59,053 bases of DNA from an uncultured Prevotellaceae bacterium (GCA_900320435.1 ONSH01000012.1:1-59053), one strand, 5' to 3'. Positions 1 to 9,684 are shown, numbered from the stretch's first letter. Numbers and translations: made by a program. Notes: generated by a model not told the origin, from the letters alone.

Positions 1-159
1 AACGGGCTGATGGCGCTGGAGTGTCGCGGCAACTGCCTGCTGCTGCGTGGCGACAAGGACGCTGCCCGCCGTGTGTGGGAGCAGATCCGTGAGCGTCAGT
101 CCGATTATTTCGAGCAGCGGCCCGTGAACAGCCCGCTGCGCCAGGCCTTCGGCCGGTAA
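1..159 (+). CDS. C-terminal end of an unidentified protein (5' truncated by window)
   Basis: Frame 1 is open from the first base to TAA at 157-159 and gives 52 residues ending in SPLRQAFGR. The piece is rich in Arg, Leu and Glu and looks helical (for example RRVWEQIRERQSDYFEQ). It could be the last helices of a TPR-like or other all-alpha domain, but no family can be named from so little. The codon choice is GC-rich like the housekeeping genes that follow. Confidence 0.6.
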   Translation, partial: NGLMALECRGNCLLLRGDKDAARRVWEQIRERQSDYFEQRPVNSPLRQAFGR

Positions 160-175
160 GAATTTGCATATGTTC

Positions 176-255
176 GGACAAATTAACGCTTGTCCGCTTT
201 GTCCGTTGAGGCTCCTCAGAGGCTCCTCAGACTGTTCTCAGACTGTTCAAAATCG
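176..255 (+). repeat. Dispersed intergenic hairpin repeat, copy A
   Basis: The copy begins with GGACAA-ATTAACGC-TTGTCC, a 6-bp stem with an 8-nt loop, followed by two tandem 9-mers of the TGTCCGTTA type and then CTCAGACTGTTCTCAGACTG. Related copies occur at 34667-34707 and 40135-40294. All three are intergenic. Nature unknown: it could be a REP-like element or a remnant of a mobile element. Confidence 0.7.
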
Positions 256-477
256 GTGTTTTTCGCCGTGTTTTAGGGCGGTTTTGGCGAGTTTTGGGGC
301 GAAAGTGGGGGAGAATAGAGGCTTTTTGGGGCCAAAACAGAGGGCAAAATGGTGGAGATTTTGGGACGATTTTGCCCGGATTTTGACTTTTTTGATGTCT
401 AAAACGGACTTTGAATTACCTTCAAATGGCAGGAGGCTGAATTGCTATTCGCTATAAAACAGTGAATTAGGTTATGT

Positions 478-653
478 TGTTGTCATTTGTTGTCATTGTC
501 ATCTATTGTCATTAACATTTTTCATTTGAGTGGGGCGGCATTTTCTGGCTCATAGTAAATATAAATATATATTTATATTATACTATGGCCCATTTTCGCC
601 CCGATTTCAATTTCTTAATGACAACTATTGACCATGACAATTAGTGACAAGAT
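478..653. repeat. ~175-bp imperfect palindrome (MITE-like)
   Basis: The left arm (478-516) has four TTGTCAT-type words; the right arm (615-652) has their complements (AATGACAA, CATGACAA). Next inside lie GGGGCGGCATTTT and CATTTTCGCCCC. The centre (551-587) is a nearly perfect AT palindrome running from CATAGTA to TACTATG. The whole would fold into one long hairpin. Its size and symmetry resemble a MITE, but no target-site duplication was confirmed. Confidence 0.6.
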
Positions 654-718
654 GGAGTGCCTCAAAAAAATTTTTGAAAAAAGTTGTTCAAAAATTTTAG
701 ACCGCAATGTCGCTGTCG

Positions 719-726
719 TACCTTTG
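719..726 (+). promoter_or_regulatory. Promoter-like -7 box without an obvious downstream gene
   Basis: TACCTTTG fits the Bacteroidetes -7 consensus TAnnTTTG and is preceded by an AT-rich stretch. It points right, but the next 770 bases hold only the oppositely oriented xpt-like gene. It may give an antisense transcript or be left over from a deleted gene. Confidence 0.4.
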
Positions 727-747
727 CACCGTCAATTCCGAGCTGAC

Positions 748-787
748 GCTCTGAGTGAAGAACGAAGAGTGCAGAGTGAAGAATGAC
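748..787. repeat. 7-bp-periodic repeat, locus 1
   Basis: About five heptamers of the type GTGAAGA/ACGAAGA/GTGCAGA lie in tandem. The same words recur after the ABC-F gene (3412-3483), and a related heptad repeat lies at 8150-8203. Confidence 0.65.
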
Positions 788-818
788 AAGCGATCTTTGA
801 CTTTTTGCTACAACAATT

Positions 819-839
819 CCTCTGTCGGAGAGGAATCAA
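819..839 (-). terminator. Hairpin directly after the xpt-like stop codon
   Basis: ATTCCTCT-GTCGG-AGAGGAAT forms an 8-bp stem with a 5-nt loop, overlapping the TGA stop of the leftward gene. It is a plausible terminator although the following T-run is weak. Confidence 0.5.
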
Positions 840-1315
840 TACTCCGTCTTGTCCGTCTTTTCCTTCCACAGCCGGAACGAACTCTTCGCCTCGTCCCTCA
901 GCAGCTGTATGGTGGGCAGGGTGCGGGCGTAAAGGGGACGCTGCACCTCGCGGTAGATGCGGTCGTCGGCCGAGATAAAGGGGCGGGAGACGTAGATGGT
1001 ATCTTCTTTCTTATGCGTGAAGGAGTAGGCGCGGGAGACGTATTTTGGGTCTTTGCCGGTGACGGAAAGGCTTTTTCGGGCATACACCATAGGCACGTTC
1101 ATCAGGTTGCTGACCATAGTGGCAAGGGGTATGCCGCTGGTCTCTATGGTGAGCACCTTGGTCACGGGCGTGCCCTCGAAGCGGTTGACGATGTCCCACG
1201 CCATCTGCCTCATGGTGGCGATGTCCACCTGATGGTTGAGGAAGTTGTCTATCTTGAGGATGTTGCCCGGATTGACGGTGCCCTCCCGCAGTATTTTCTC
1301 CTGTAAATAATTCAT
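836..1315 (-). CDS. xpt: Xanthine phosphoribosyltransferase-like protein lacking the PRPP loop
   Basis: Residues 1 to about 120 match Xpt of the purine salvage pathway (xanthine + PRPP to XMP): the N-terminus MNYLQEKILREGTV, then LKIDNFLNHQVD, VLTIETSGIP and the PMVYARK and YSFTHKK segments. In the family a PRPP-binding loop of the type VLIIDDFLANG follows the equivalent of ISADDR. Here that loop is absent and the protein ends with an unrelated tail of about 38 residues (REVQRPLYARTLP...). The loop is not present in the other reading frames either. The protein has 159 residues against about 190 usual. The ATG at 1315 is chosen because the homology starts there and a TATATTTG box lies 58 nt upstream. 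Catalysis is doubtful; it could be a decayed gene or a ligand-binding remnant. Confidence 0.7.
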   Translation of the reverse strand: MNYLQEKILREGTVNPGNILKIDNFLNHQVDIATMRQMAWDIVNRFEGTPVTKVLTIETSGIPLATMVSNLMNVPMVYARKSLSVTGKDPKYVSRAYSFTHKKEDTIYVSRPFISADDRIYREVQRPLYARTLPTIQLLRDEAKSSFRLWKEKTDKTEY

Positions 1316-1372
1316 GTCGGACTCGTTGTTAAAATAATGGCGGCCGTGCCGCTTTTTCCGTTTTTGCGGACA

Positions 1373-1380
1373 CAAATATA
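1373..1380 (-). promoter_or_regulatory. Promoter -7 box of the xpt-like gene
   Basis: Read leftward the box is TATATTTG, matching TAnnTTTG. A TTG-containing -33 element lies upstream. The leader would be about 50 nt. Confidence 0.6.
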
Positions 1381-1473
1381 CAATTTATTCGGCAATAGCG
1401 GCAATTTGTCCGTATCCGGCCGCCGTTATCCAGAAAAAACGGGCTCCGGAGGGCGAAAGTCGGAAATTTTTCG

Positions 1474-1481
1474 TATCTTTG
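1474..1481 (+). promoter_or_regulatory. Promoter -7 box of the ABC-F gene
   Basis: TATCTTTG lies only 11 nt before the ATG at 1493, so the mRNA leader would be about 5 nt or less. Confidence 0.6.
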
Positions 1482-1492
1482 CGCGCTGAAGT

Positions 1493-3418
1493 ATGATTAG
1501 TATAGACCATCTCACAATAGAGTTCAGCGCCAAGGCGCTATTCACCGACGTCAGCTACGTCGTCAACGACCGCGACCGCATCGCCCTCGTCGGCAAAAAC
1601 GGGGCGGGGAAGAGCACCATGCTCAAGATGATCGCCGGACTGGAGCGGCCCACATCGGGCAGCATCGCCATCCCGCGCGACACGACGGTGGGCTATCTGC
1701 CGCAGGTGATGGTGCTCGCCGACGGGCGCACCGTGACCGAAGAGGCCGAGACCGCCTTCGCCGACATACAGGCCGTGCAGCGCCGCGTGGAGGAGATGCA
1801 GGAGGAGATGGCCCGGCGCACCGACTACGAGACGGAGGACTACATGGCTCTGTGCGAGCGCTTCACCCACGAGAGCGAGCGCTACCGCATGATGGGCGGC
1901 GACAACTATCGCGGCGAGATGGAGCGCACGCTCAAAGGACTGGGCTTCGAACAGCGCGACCTGGACCGCCCTACCAGCGAGTTCAGCGGCGGATGGAGGA
2001 TGCGCATCGAGCTGGCCAAAATCCTGCTGCGCCACCCCGACGTGCTGCTGCTCGACGAGCCCACCAACCATCTCGACATCGAGTCGATACAGTGGTTCGA
2101 GAAGTTCCTCGCAGGCTACGACGGCGCCGTGATGCTCGTCTCGCACGACAGGGCCTTCATCAACAACGTGACCACACGCACCATAGAGATCACCTGCGGC
2201 CAGATACACGACTACAAGGTGAAGTACGACGAATACCTCACGTTGCGCGCCGAACGCCGCGAACAGCAGCTGCGCGCCTACGAGAACCAGCGCCGCGAGA
2301 TAGAGGAGGCGCAGGCCTTCATCGAACGCTTCCGCTACCAGGCCACCAAGGCCGTGCAGGTGCAGCAGAAGGTGAGGCAGCTGGAGAAGATCGTCCCCAT
2401 CGAGGTGGACGAGGTGGACACCAGCGCCCTGCGCCTGAAGTTCACCTGTTCGCAGAGGAGCGGCGACTTCCCCGTGATCTGCGACGAGGTGCGCAAGGAC
2501 TACGACCGCACCGTCTTCGACCACGTCAACCTGACCATCAGGCGCGGCGAGAAGGTGGCCTTCGTGGGCCGCAACGGCGAGGGCAAGAGTACGCTGGTGA
2601 AGTGCATCCTGGGCGAGATTCCCTTCCAGGGCACGCTCAAGGTGGGCCACAACGTGGAGATAGGCTACTTCGCACAGAACCAGGCGCAGCTGCTCGACGG
2701 CGAACTCACCGTGTTCGAGACCATCGACCGCGTGGCGCGCGGCGACATACGGCTGAAGATACGCGACATACTGGGCGCCTTCATGTTCGGCGGCGAGGCC
2801 TCCGACAAGAAGGTAAAGGTGCTCTCCGGCGGCGAACGCACCCGACTGGCGATGATCAAGCTCCTGCTGGAGCCCGTCAACTGCCTCATTCTTGACGAGC
2901 CCACCAACCACCTCGACCTCAAGAGCAAGGACGTGCTCAAGAGTGCCATCAAGGCCTTCGACGGCACGGTGATCATCGTGAGCCACGACCGCGACTTCCT
3001 CGACGGGCTGGTGGAGCGCGTCTATGAGTTTGGCGGCGGACGCGTGAGGGAATACCTCGGCGGCATCTACGATTGGATACGCCAGCACGAGGCGCAACAG
3101 GCCGAAATCGCCTTCCAACAGGGTGGGACTACAACGGCGCAGAAAGCCGCCGCTCCCGCTGCCGCAGAAGCCCCCAAAGCCGCACGCACCCTGAGCTACG
3201 AAGAGCAGAAGGCGCAGGCCCGCGAGCAGCGCAAGAAGGAGAAAGCCATCAAGGAGGCCGAGGAGCAGATGAGCCAGCTGGAGCAGGCCGTGAAGATCCT
3301 CGAAGCCCGCATGGCCACGCCCGAGGGCAGTAGCGACGCCTCGCTCTACGAGAAGCACGCCGCGCTGAAAGCACAACTCGAAAAGGCCGAAGAGAAATGG
3401 CTGGAACTCAGTGAGTGA
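1493..3418 (+). CDS. ABC-F family ATPase (Uup/YbiT type)
   Basis: This soluble protein of 641 residues has two ABC domains and no membrane segments, the layout of ABC-F factors that act on the ribosome. Domain 1 has Walker A GKNGAGKS (about 35-42), signature FSGGW and Walker B LLLDEPTNHLD. Domain 2 has Walker A GRNGEGKS, signature LSGGERTRLA and LILDEPTNHLD. A charged linker (about 245-310) joins them. After residue 545 comes an Ala-rich segment and a C-terminal coiled coil (about 565-641, rich in Glu and Lys), as in Uup. The exact role (translation factor, or protection from ribosome-targeting antibiotics) cannot be told. The start at 1493 fits the TATCTTTG box just upstream. A heptad repeat follows the stop. 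Confidence 0.9.
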   Translation: MISIDHLTIEFSAKALFTDVSYVVNDRDRIALVGKNGAGKSTMLKMIAGLERPTSGSIAIPRDTTVGYLPQVMVLADGRTVTEEAETAFADIQAVQRRVEEMQEEMARRTDYETEDYMALCERFTHESERYRMMGGDNYRGEMERTLKGLGFEQRDLDRPTSEFSGGWRMRIELAKILLRHPDVLLLDEPTNHLDIESIQWFEKFLAGYDGAVMLVSHDRAFINNVTTRTIEITCGQIHDYKVKYDEYLTLRAERREQQLRAYENQRREIEEAQAFIERFRYQATKAVQVQQKVRQLEKIVPIEVDEVDTSALRLKFTCSQRSGDFPVICDEVRKDYDRTVFDHVNLTIRRGEKVAFVGRNGEGKSTLVKCILGEIPFQGTLKVGHNVEIGYFAQNQAQLLDGELTVFETIDRVARGDIRLKIRDILGAFMFGGEASDKKVKVLSGGERTRLAMIKLLLEPVNCLILDEPTNHLDLKSKDVLKSAIKAFDGTVIIVSHDRDFLDGLVERVYEFGGGRVREYLGGIYDWIRQHEAQQAEIAFQQGGTTTAQKAAAPAAAEAPKAARTLSYEEQKAQAREQRKKEKAIKEAEEQMSQLEQAVKILEARMATPEGSSDASLYEKHAALKAQLEKAEEKWLELSE

Positions 3419-3483
3419 AGAGTGAAGAACGAAGAGTGAAGAATGAAAAATAGTTAAGGTTAAGGTTAACGTTAAGGTTAAAG
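3412..3483. repeat. 7-bp-periodic repeat, locus 2
   Basis: Heptamers GTGAAGA GTGAAGA ACGAAGA are followed by a second series of GGTTAA-type heptamers. The tract starts over the last codons of the ABC-F gene and fills the gap up to metA. Confidence 0.7.
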
Positions 3484-3487
3484 AAAC

Positions 3488-4405
3488 ATGCCACTCAGAC
3501 TACCCAATAAATTGCCGGCAATAGACTTCCTGAAGAAGGAGAACATCTTCGTCCTGGACGAGTTGCGCGCCTCCACTCAGGATATCCGTCCGCTGAGGAT
3601 CTGTATCCTCAACCTGATGCCGCTCAAGATCACCACCGAGACGGACCTCATCCGTCTGCTCTCCAACTCGCCCCTGCAGCTGGAGCTCCATCTGATGAAA
3701 GTCAAGGCACACACCTCGAAGAACACGCCGGTGGAGCACATGAAGGCCTTCTACCGCGACTTCGAGGCGATGAGGGATGAGAAGTTCGACGGCATGATCA
3801 TCACCGGAGCGCCTGTGGAGCATCTCGACTTCAGGGAGGTGACCTACTGGGACGAGATGATGGAAATCATGGACTGGTGCCGCACGCACGTCACCTCGAC
3901 GCTCTACATCTGCTGGGCCGCGCAGGCCGGGCTCTTCCACTACTACGGCATCCCCAAATACCCCCTGCCGGAGAAGATGTTCGGCATCTTCCCCCAGACG
4001 CCCACCGACGCCTCGCTGCCGCTGTTCAGAGGTTTCGATGACAAGTTCAACATGCCCCACAGCCGCCATTCCGAGATACGGCGCGAGGACCTCAGACGCT
4101 GTCCCGGGCTGCGCATCATCGCCGAGAGCGAGATGAGCGGCGTGTCGATGGTGATGGGGCGCGAAGGGCGCGAGATCTTCATCACGGGCCACAGCGAATA
4201 TTCGCCCATGACGCTCGACACCGAATACCGGCGCGACCTGGGCAAAGGACTGCCCATCCACGTGCCTTACAACTACTACTACGACGACGACCCCGCCCAC
4301 GGGGTGAAGGTCAGCTGGAGAGCCCACGCCAACCTGCTCTTCACCAACTGGCTGAACTATTACGTATATCAGGAGACGCCCTTTGACATCAACCAGATAC
4401 ATTGA
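3488..4405 (+). CDS. metA: Homoserine O-acyltransferase (MetA family, probably acetyl-CoA-specific)
   Basis: The 305-residue protein is a full-length MetA, which acylates homoserine in methionine biosynthesis in the cytosol. The catalytic Cys142 (ICWAAQAG) and the His235/Glu237 pair (TGHSEY) are at the family positions. Residue 111 is Glu (TGAPVEH). In studied MetA enzymes Glu at 111 goes with acetyl-CoA use and Gly with succinyl-CoA use, so I infer an O-acetyltransferase. The U32 gene overlaps its 3' end by 23 nt. No riboswitch was seen in the short, repeat-filled upstream gap. Confidence 0.93.
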   Translation: MPLRLPNKLPAIDFLKKENIFVLDELRASTQDIRPLRICILNLMPLKITTETDLIRLLSNSPLQLELHLMKVKAHTSKNTPVEHMKAFYRDFEAMRDEKFDGMIITGAPVEHLDFREVTYWDEMMEIMDWCRTHVTSTLYICWAAQAGLFHYYGIPKYPLPEKMFGIFPQTPTDASLPLFRGFDDKFNMPHSRHSEIRREDLRRCPGLRIIAESEMSGVSMVMGREGREIFITGHSEYSPMTLDTEYRRDLGKGLPIHVPYNYYYDDDPAHGVKVSWRAHANLLFTNWLNYYVYQETPFDINQIH

Positions 4406-5843
4406 GCTGCTGGCGCCTGCCCGCAACGCCCAGACGGCGCGGGCGGCCATAGACCACGGAGCCGACGCCGTGTATATCGGTGCGGCCCGCTACGGAGCGC
4501 GCGCTGCCGCAGGAAACTCTGCGGAGGATATCGCGGAAGTGGTGCGCTACGCCCGGCCCTTCGGGGTGAAGGTCTATGTGACGCTCAACACGCTGCTGAC
4601 GGATGCCGAACAGGATGAGGCCGAACAGTTGGCGCGCCAGCTCTACAGCCTGGGCGTCGATGCCTTCATCGTGCAGGACGAGAGGCTGGCCCGACGCATC
4701 AAGGACTTGCCGCTGCACTCCTCCACACAGATGGACAACCGCACCGCGGACGACGTGCGGCGCCGCGAGCGGGACGGCTATCTGCAGACCGTTCTGGCCC
4801 GAGAGCTGACGCTGGAGGAGATCCGCAGCATCCACGAGGCGGTGCCCGCGATGCCGCTCGAGGTCTTCGTTCACGGCGCCGTATGCGTCTCTTACAGCGG
4901 GCGCTGCTTCGCCTCCGAGGTGTGCTACGGTCGCTCGGCCAACAGGGGAGAGTGCGCGCAGTTTTGCCGCATGCCCTACACGCTGGAAGACGCCGAGGGC
5001 AACGCTCTCGTCACCGGTCATCTGCTCTCGATGCGCGACATGAAGCGCAGCGACGAGCTGGAGCGTCTGCTCGACGCCGGTGTGACCTCACTCAAGATAG
5101 AAGGGCGCCTGAAGGACGAGGCCTACGTGAAGAACGTGACGGCCTGGTACCGGCAGCGGCTCGACGCCATATTCCGCCGTCGCAGCGAATACCGCGGGAG
5201 TTCTCAGGGTCGGGTGGAGCTGAGCTTCACGCCCGATGTGGAGCGCACCTTTCAGCGCGGCTACACCGATTACTTCCTCAACGGCAGACAAAAAGGTATG
5301 GCCTGCCTGCTCACGCCCAAGAGTATGGGCCAGAGGGTGGGTACGGTGAAGAGCGTGCGCGGCGGCTGCATCGTGGTGTCTTCGCTCTGCTCGTTCAGCA
5401 ACGGCGACGGGCTCTGCTACGACGCCGGCGGCCGGTTGGCCGGATTCCGCGTGAACCGCGCCGAGGGCAATCATCTTTACCCCCACGTGATGCCCGAAGG
5501 CCTTAGGGAAGGCACTGTGCTCTACCGCAATCAGGATATGGCGATGGAGCGCGCGCTCGAAGGCCGCACCGCCGTGAGAAAGCTGCCCCTGAAGTGGACC
5601 CTCGACCCGGAGGGCGACGGCTTCACCCTCACGGCCGAGCTGGAAGACGGACGCTGCGCCCGGGAGCATTTCCCCTGGGAGAAGCAGCCGGCTAGGAGCG
5701 ACCAGAGCGGCAGCATCGCCGAGACCCTCTCGCGATTGGGCGACACGCCCTACGAGAGTGCCGAAGTCCGCTGCAGCGGCGAGTGGTTTATACCGAGAAG
5801 CATACTGACAGAATGGAGAAGAAGGACGATAGAGAAGTTTTGA
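4383..5843 (+). CDS. U32 family peptidase / RlhA-like protein, C-terminus split off
   Basis: The protein has 486 residues and the U32 hallmarks: ELLAPARN at the start, DAVYIGAARYGAR, FVHGAVCVSYSGRC and the cysteine-rich SANRGECAQFCRMPY, plus LLSMRDMK and TSLKIEGRLK. Relatives include collagenase-like proteases and the RNA hydroxylation proteins RlhA and TrhP. It starts with TTG inside metA, since no ATG fits the N-terminal homology. It ends at TGA 5841-5843, which overlaps the ATG of a small frame (TGATG) encoding a Cys-rich segment that in related proteins, as I recall them, is the fused C-terminus. The gene is therefore split, either functionally coupled or broken. Confidence 0.85.
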   Translation: MTSTRYIELLAPARNAQTARAAIDHGADAVYIGAARYGARAAAGNSAEDIAEVVRYARPFGVKVYVTLNTLLTDAEQDEAEQLARQLYSLGVDAFIVQDERLARRIKDLPLHSSTQMDNRTADDVRRRERDGYLQTVLARELTLEEIRSIHEAVPAMPLEVFVHGAVCVSYSGRCFASEVCYGRSANRGECAQFCRMPYTLEDAEGNALVTGHLLSMRDMKRSDELERLLDAGVTSLKIEGRLKDEAYVKNVTAWYRQRLDAIFRRRSEYRGSSQGRVELSFTPDVERTFQRGYTDYFLNGRQKGMACLLTPKSMGQRVGTVKSVRGGCIVVSSLCSFSNGDGLCYDAGGRLAGFRVNRAEGNHLYPHVMPEGLREGTVLYRNQDMAMERALEGRTAVRKLPLKWTLDPEGDGFTLTAELEDGRCAREHFPWEKQPARSDQSGSIAETLSRLGDTPYESAEVRCSGEWFIPRSILTEWRRRTIEKF

Positions 5844-6052
5844 TGACCTGCCGCTACTGCATCCGCTACGAGACCGGCATGTGTTTGCGCGAGAATCCCG
5901 AGGCCCCAAAAGGGCCGCTCTATCTGCGCGGCGCCGACGGACGGCGCTATCTCCTGCGCTTCGACTGCCGCAAGTGTGAGATGCAAGTGATCAATACCGA
6001 AGAAAACAAGATATGCCCCGTCACTACACCGCCAACTTCAATTTCCGACTGA
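5813..6052 (+). CDS. Detached C-terminal Cys-rich segment of the U32 protein
   Basis: The frame encodes MTCRYCIRYETGMC...FDCRKCEMQVI, a four- to five-cysteine segment resembling the end of Bacteroidales U32 proteins. It is in the -1 frame relative to the upstream gene. Possible starts are ATG at 5813 and ATG at 5843; the latter overlaps the upstream stop as TGATG, typical of translational coupling. After residue 55 or so the frame runs on over the start of the next gene. It may be translated as a separate 69- or 79-residue protein, or be half of a frameshifted gene. Confidence 0.5.
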   Translation: MEKKDDREVLMTCRYCIRYETGMCLRENPEAPKGPLYLRGADGRRYLLRFDCRKCEMQVINTEENKICPVTTPPTSISD

Positions 6053-6769
6053 CCGGCGACCTGCCCTTGCAGCGCGAGCAGCCTCTCCACACCCAGCAGG
6101 TGCGGGGCGACAGCGTGTGGCTCCGCAGCGGCGACGAAGTGGTGGTGGCCCAGATTGCCGTCATCCCTGAAGACTCGGTGGACACCGTCTGGGTGAAGCT
6201 GGCGCGCGATCAGATGACGCAGGGATGGGTGAGAGAGGGCCGCATGATGGAGAGCGTCGTGCCGAGCGACCCCATCTCGGAGTTCATCAATCTCTTCTCC
6301 AGCCGTCACACCAACTACTTCATGAGCTTCTCGCTGCTCATGCTGCTCGTGTGGCTCTGGATGAAGTCCAAGCGCTACAGGATGCCCGTCGTCCACTACG
6401 ACGACATCGGCAGCGGCTATCCCGCCGCCTTCTGTCTGACGCTGTCGGCCTCGGCGCTGCTCTACGCCTGGATACAGAAATACCACGCGGAAGCCTGGCA
6501 GGAATACTATTTCCACCCCTCGCTCAACCCCTTCGGCCAGCCTTGGATCGTGGCCCTCTTCCTCTGCTCGGTGTGGGCCCTCACGGTGATGGCGCTCGCC
6601 ACCGCCGATGAGATGCTGCGCCTCCTCAAAGGGCGAGGGCTGCTCTTCTACGGCGCCACGCTCGTCGCAGTGGCGATGGTCGATTACATGTTCTTCACGG
6701 TGGCGCCTTTCCCCTGGGTCAGTGTGCCCTGTTTTATCATATATCTCATTTACGCCCTGTATCAAATGT

Positions 6770-6783
<14 letters not shown>
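6013..6783 (+). CDS. Membrane protein with periplasmic-type N-terminal domain
   Basis: This 256-residue protein has an SH3-like N-terminal half (VRGDSVWLRSGDEVVVAQIA..., about 30-85) and four hydrophobic segments at about 102-118, 138-156, 178-200 and 214-250. The function is unknown; it sits directly before radA, with a 14-nt overlap. Related Bacteroidales proteins, as I remember them, carry a signal peptide or lipobox before the HYTANFNF-like segment. Here the only start (ATG 6013) lies right at that segment, so the export signal seems to be missing. Confidence 0.6.
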
Positions 6784-8149
<1,366 letters not shown>

Positions 8150-8152
<3 letters not shown>

Positions 8153-8203
8153 TGGTTAAGGGTTCATGGTTAATGGTCAATGTTCAATGGTCAATGTTCA
8201 ATG
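8150..8203. repeat. 7-bp-periodic repeat, locus 3
   Basis: About eight consecutive heptamers (TAATGGT, TAAGGGT, CAATGTT, CAATGGT) fill the gap after radA and run into the start codon of the next gene. Confidence 0.75.
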
Positions 8204-9684
8204 GAATACACACTCAAGCTGACGCCCGAACAGGCTTATAACGAACAGAGCATACGCCGCTATCTCCAGAAGGAGAAGGGGGTGCGTTGCAGTAGCGTGT
8301 GGGTAAGGCGCCGCAGCATCGACGCCCGGCAGCGGCAGGTGTGGATCAACCTCACGGTGGAGACCGATCCCGACGAGAGCGTCTTCCGTGTGGACGACTT
8401 CAAGGAGAAGGACGTCTCGGGTGAGAAGACTGTCGTCATCGTGGGTGCCGGTCCTGCAGGTCTCTTTGCCGCGCTGCGTCTGATAGAGCGGGGACTCAGG
8501 CCCGTCGTCGTGGAGCGCGGCAAGGATGTGCACGAGCGCAAGAAAGACATCGCCCGCATCCGTCCCGAGCAGCGCGTCGATCCCGAGAGTAACTATTCCT
8601 TCGGTGAAGGCGGAGCGGGTGCCTACTCCGACGGCAAACTCTACACCCGCAGCAAGAAGCGAGGCAACGTGGACGCCGTCCTGCGTCTCTTCGTGCAGCA
8701 CGGAGCTTCGCCCGCCATACTCTCCGACGCACATCCCCACATCGGCACCGACCGACTGCCCCGCGTCATCGAAAACATCCGCGAGCGCATCCGGCGCTGC
8801 GGTGGAGAGGTGCACTTCCAAACGAAAGCGGAGCGCCTGATTATCAGAGACAACCGTGTGGAGGGCATCGTGGCCGGCGGGTGCGAATACAAAGCCGAAG
8901 CGGTGATTCTGGCCACAGGGCATTCGGCCCGCGACGTGTATCGCTATCTCCATGAGAGCGGTATCGAAATAGAAGCCAAGGGTTTGGCTGTCGGCGTGCG
9001 TTTGGAGCATCCGGCATCGCTCATCGACAGCATCATGTATCACAGCCGCGAAGGACGCGGTCGCTGGCTCCCGGCAGCGGAATACGCTATGGTGGACCAG
9101 GTGGACGGCAGAGGCGTGTATTCCTTCTGCATGTGTCCCGGCGGTTTTGTAGTGCCTGCTGCCACGGGGCCGGAGCAGATTGTGGTGAACGGCATGAGTC
9201 CCAGCGGGCGCAACGGCCGCTGGTCCAACAGCGGTATGGTGGTGGAGGTGACGCCGACGGCGGACGATCCCCTCTGCATGCTGCGTTATCAGGAAGAACT
9301 GGAGCGTCTGTGCTGGCTGCAGGGCAATCAGAAGCAGACGGCGCCGGCGCAGCGGATGGCGGATTTCGTCAACGGACGCCTTTCGGCAGACCTCAACGAG
9401 AGCAGCTATGCGCCCGGTCTGGTGGCCTGAGGGAAGCCTTTCGTCTGTGGGGCAGACGTTATCGCGGATTTCTCACCAACGAGGCGACCGTTATCGGTGT
9501 GGAGACGCGCACTTCGGCGCCCGTACGCATCCTCAGAGACAGGGAGACGCTGCGCCACGTGCGCCTCGTCGGGCTCTATCCCGCTGGAGAGGGTGCCGGA
9601 TACGCCGGAGGCATAGTCAGTGCGGCAGTGGACGGGCAGCGATGCGCCGACGCCGCAGCAGAATACTTAAACAACGAAAGATGA
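8201..9684 (+). pseudogene. NAD(P)/FAD-dependent oxidoreductase, frameshifted
   Basis: Frame 1 (8201-9430, 409 residues) starts MEYTLKLTPEQA and carries the dinucleotide-binding motif VIVGAGPAGLFAALRLIERG followed by the FGEGGAGAYSDGKLYTR segment of this flavoprotein family (COG2509-like). It stops after SSYAPGLVA. The rest of the family sequence (LREAFRLWGRRYRGFLTNEA ... GEGAGYAGGIVSAAVDG) continues in another frame from about 9428 to 9684. About 20 residues usually found between PGL and LREAF are also missing, so the break is best explained by a deletion that was not a multiple of three. The FAD-binding end (GEGAGYAGG) is out of frame, so the main product is unlikely to work. An earlier ATG at 8180 lies in the heptad repeat and is not used here. 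Confidence 0.8.

Larger units (their letters stand above)
160..835. other. 676-bp intergenic region with repeats, palindrome and promoter
   Basis: No convincing gene is present; the one 97-codon open frame (164-457) starts inside a dispersed repeat and has no protein-like composition. The region holds a dispersed hairpin repeat (176-255), an AT-rich imperfect palindrome (478-653), a promoter-like TACCTTTG (719-726), a 7-bp-periodic repeat (748-787) and a hairpin at the end of the xpt-like gene (819-839). Each is listed separately. Confidence 0.6.

Noticed and set aside
164-457. 97-codon frame after the first gene
   Set aside because: It starts within a dispersed repeat, has an unlikely composition and no promoter or partner.
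755-1306. Plus-strand frame of 183 codons behind the promoter at 719
   Set aside because: It is antisense to the xpt-like gene and starts in the heptamer repeat; only the promoter box supports it.
1538-3376. Open frame of 612 codons on the minus strand opposite the ABC-F gene
   Set aside because: It mirrors the GC-rich codons of a well-supported gene, has a His/Leu/Ala-heavy composition and no domain. The same holds for long antisense frames over mutS2, pgm and gldE.
3419-3487. SAM riboswitch upstream of metA
   Set aside because: The gap is only about 70 nt and filled with heptamer repeats; no riboswitch core was found.
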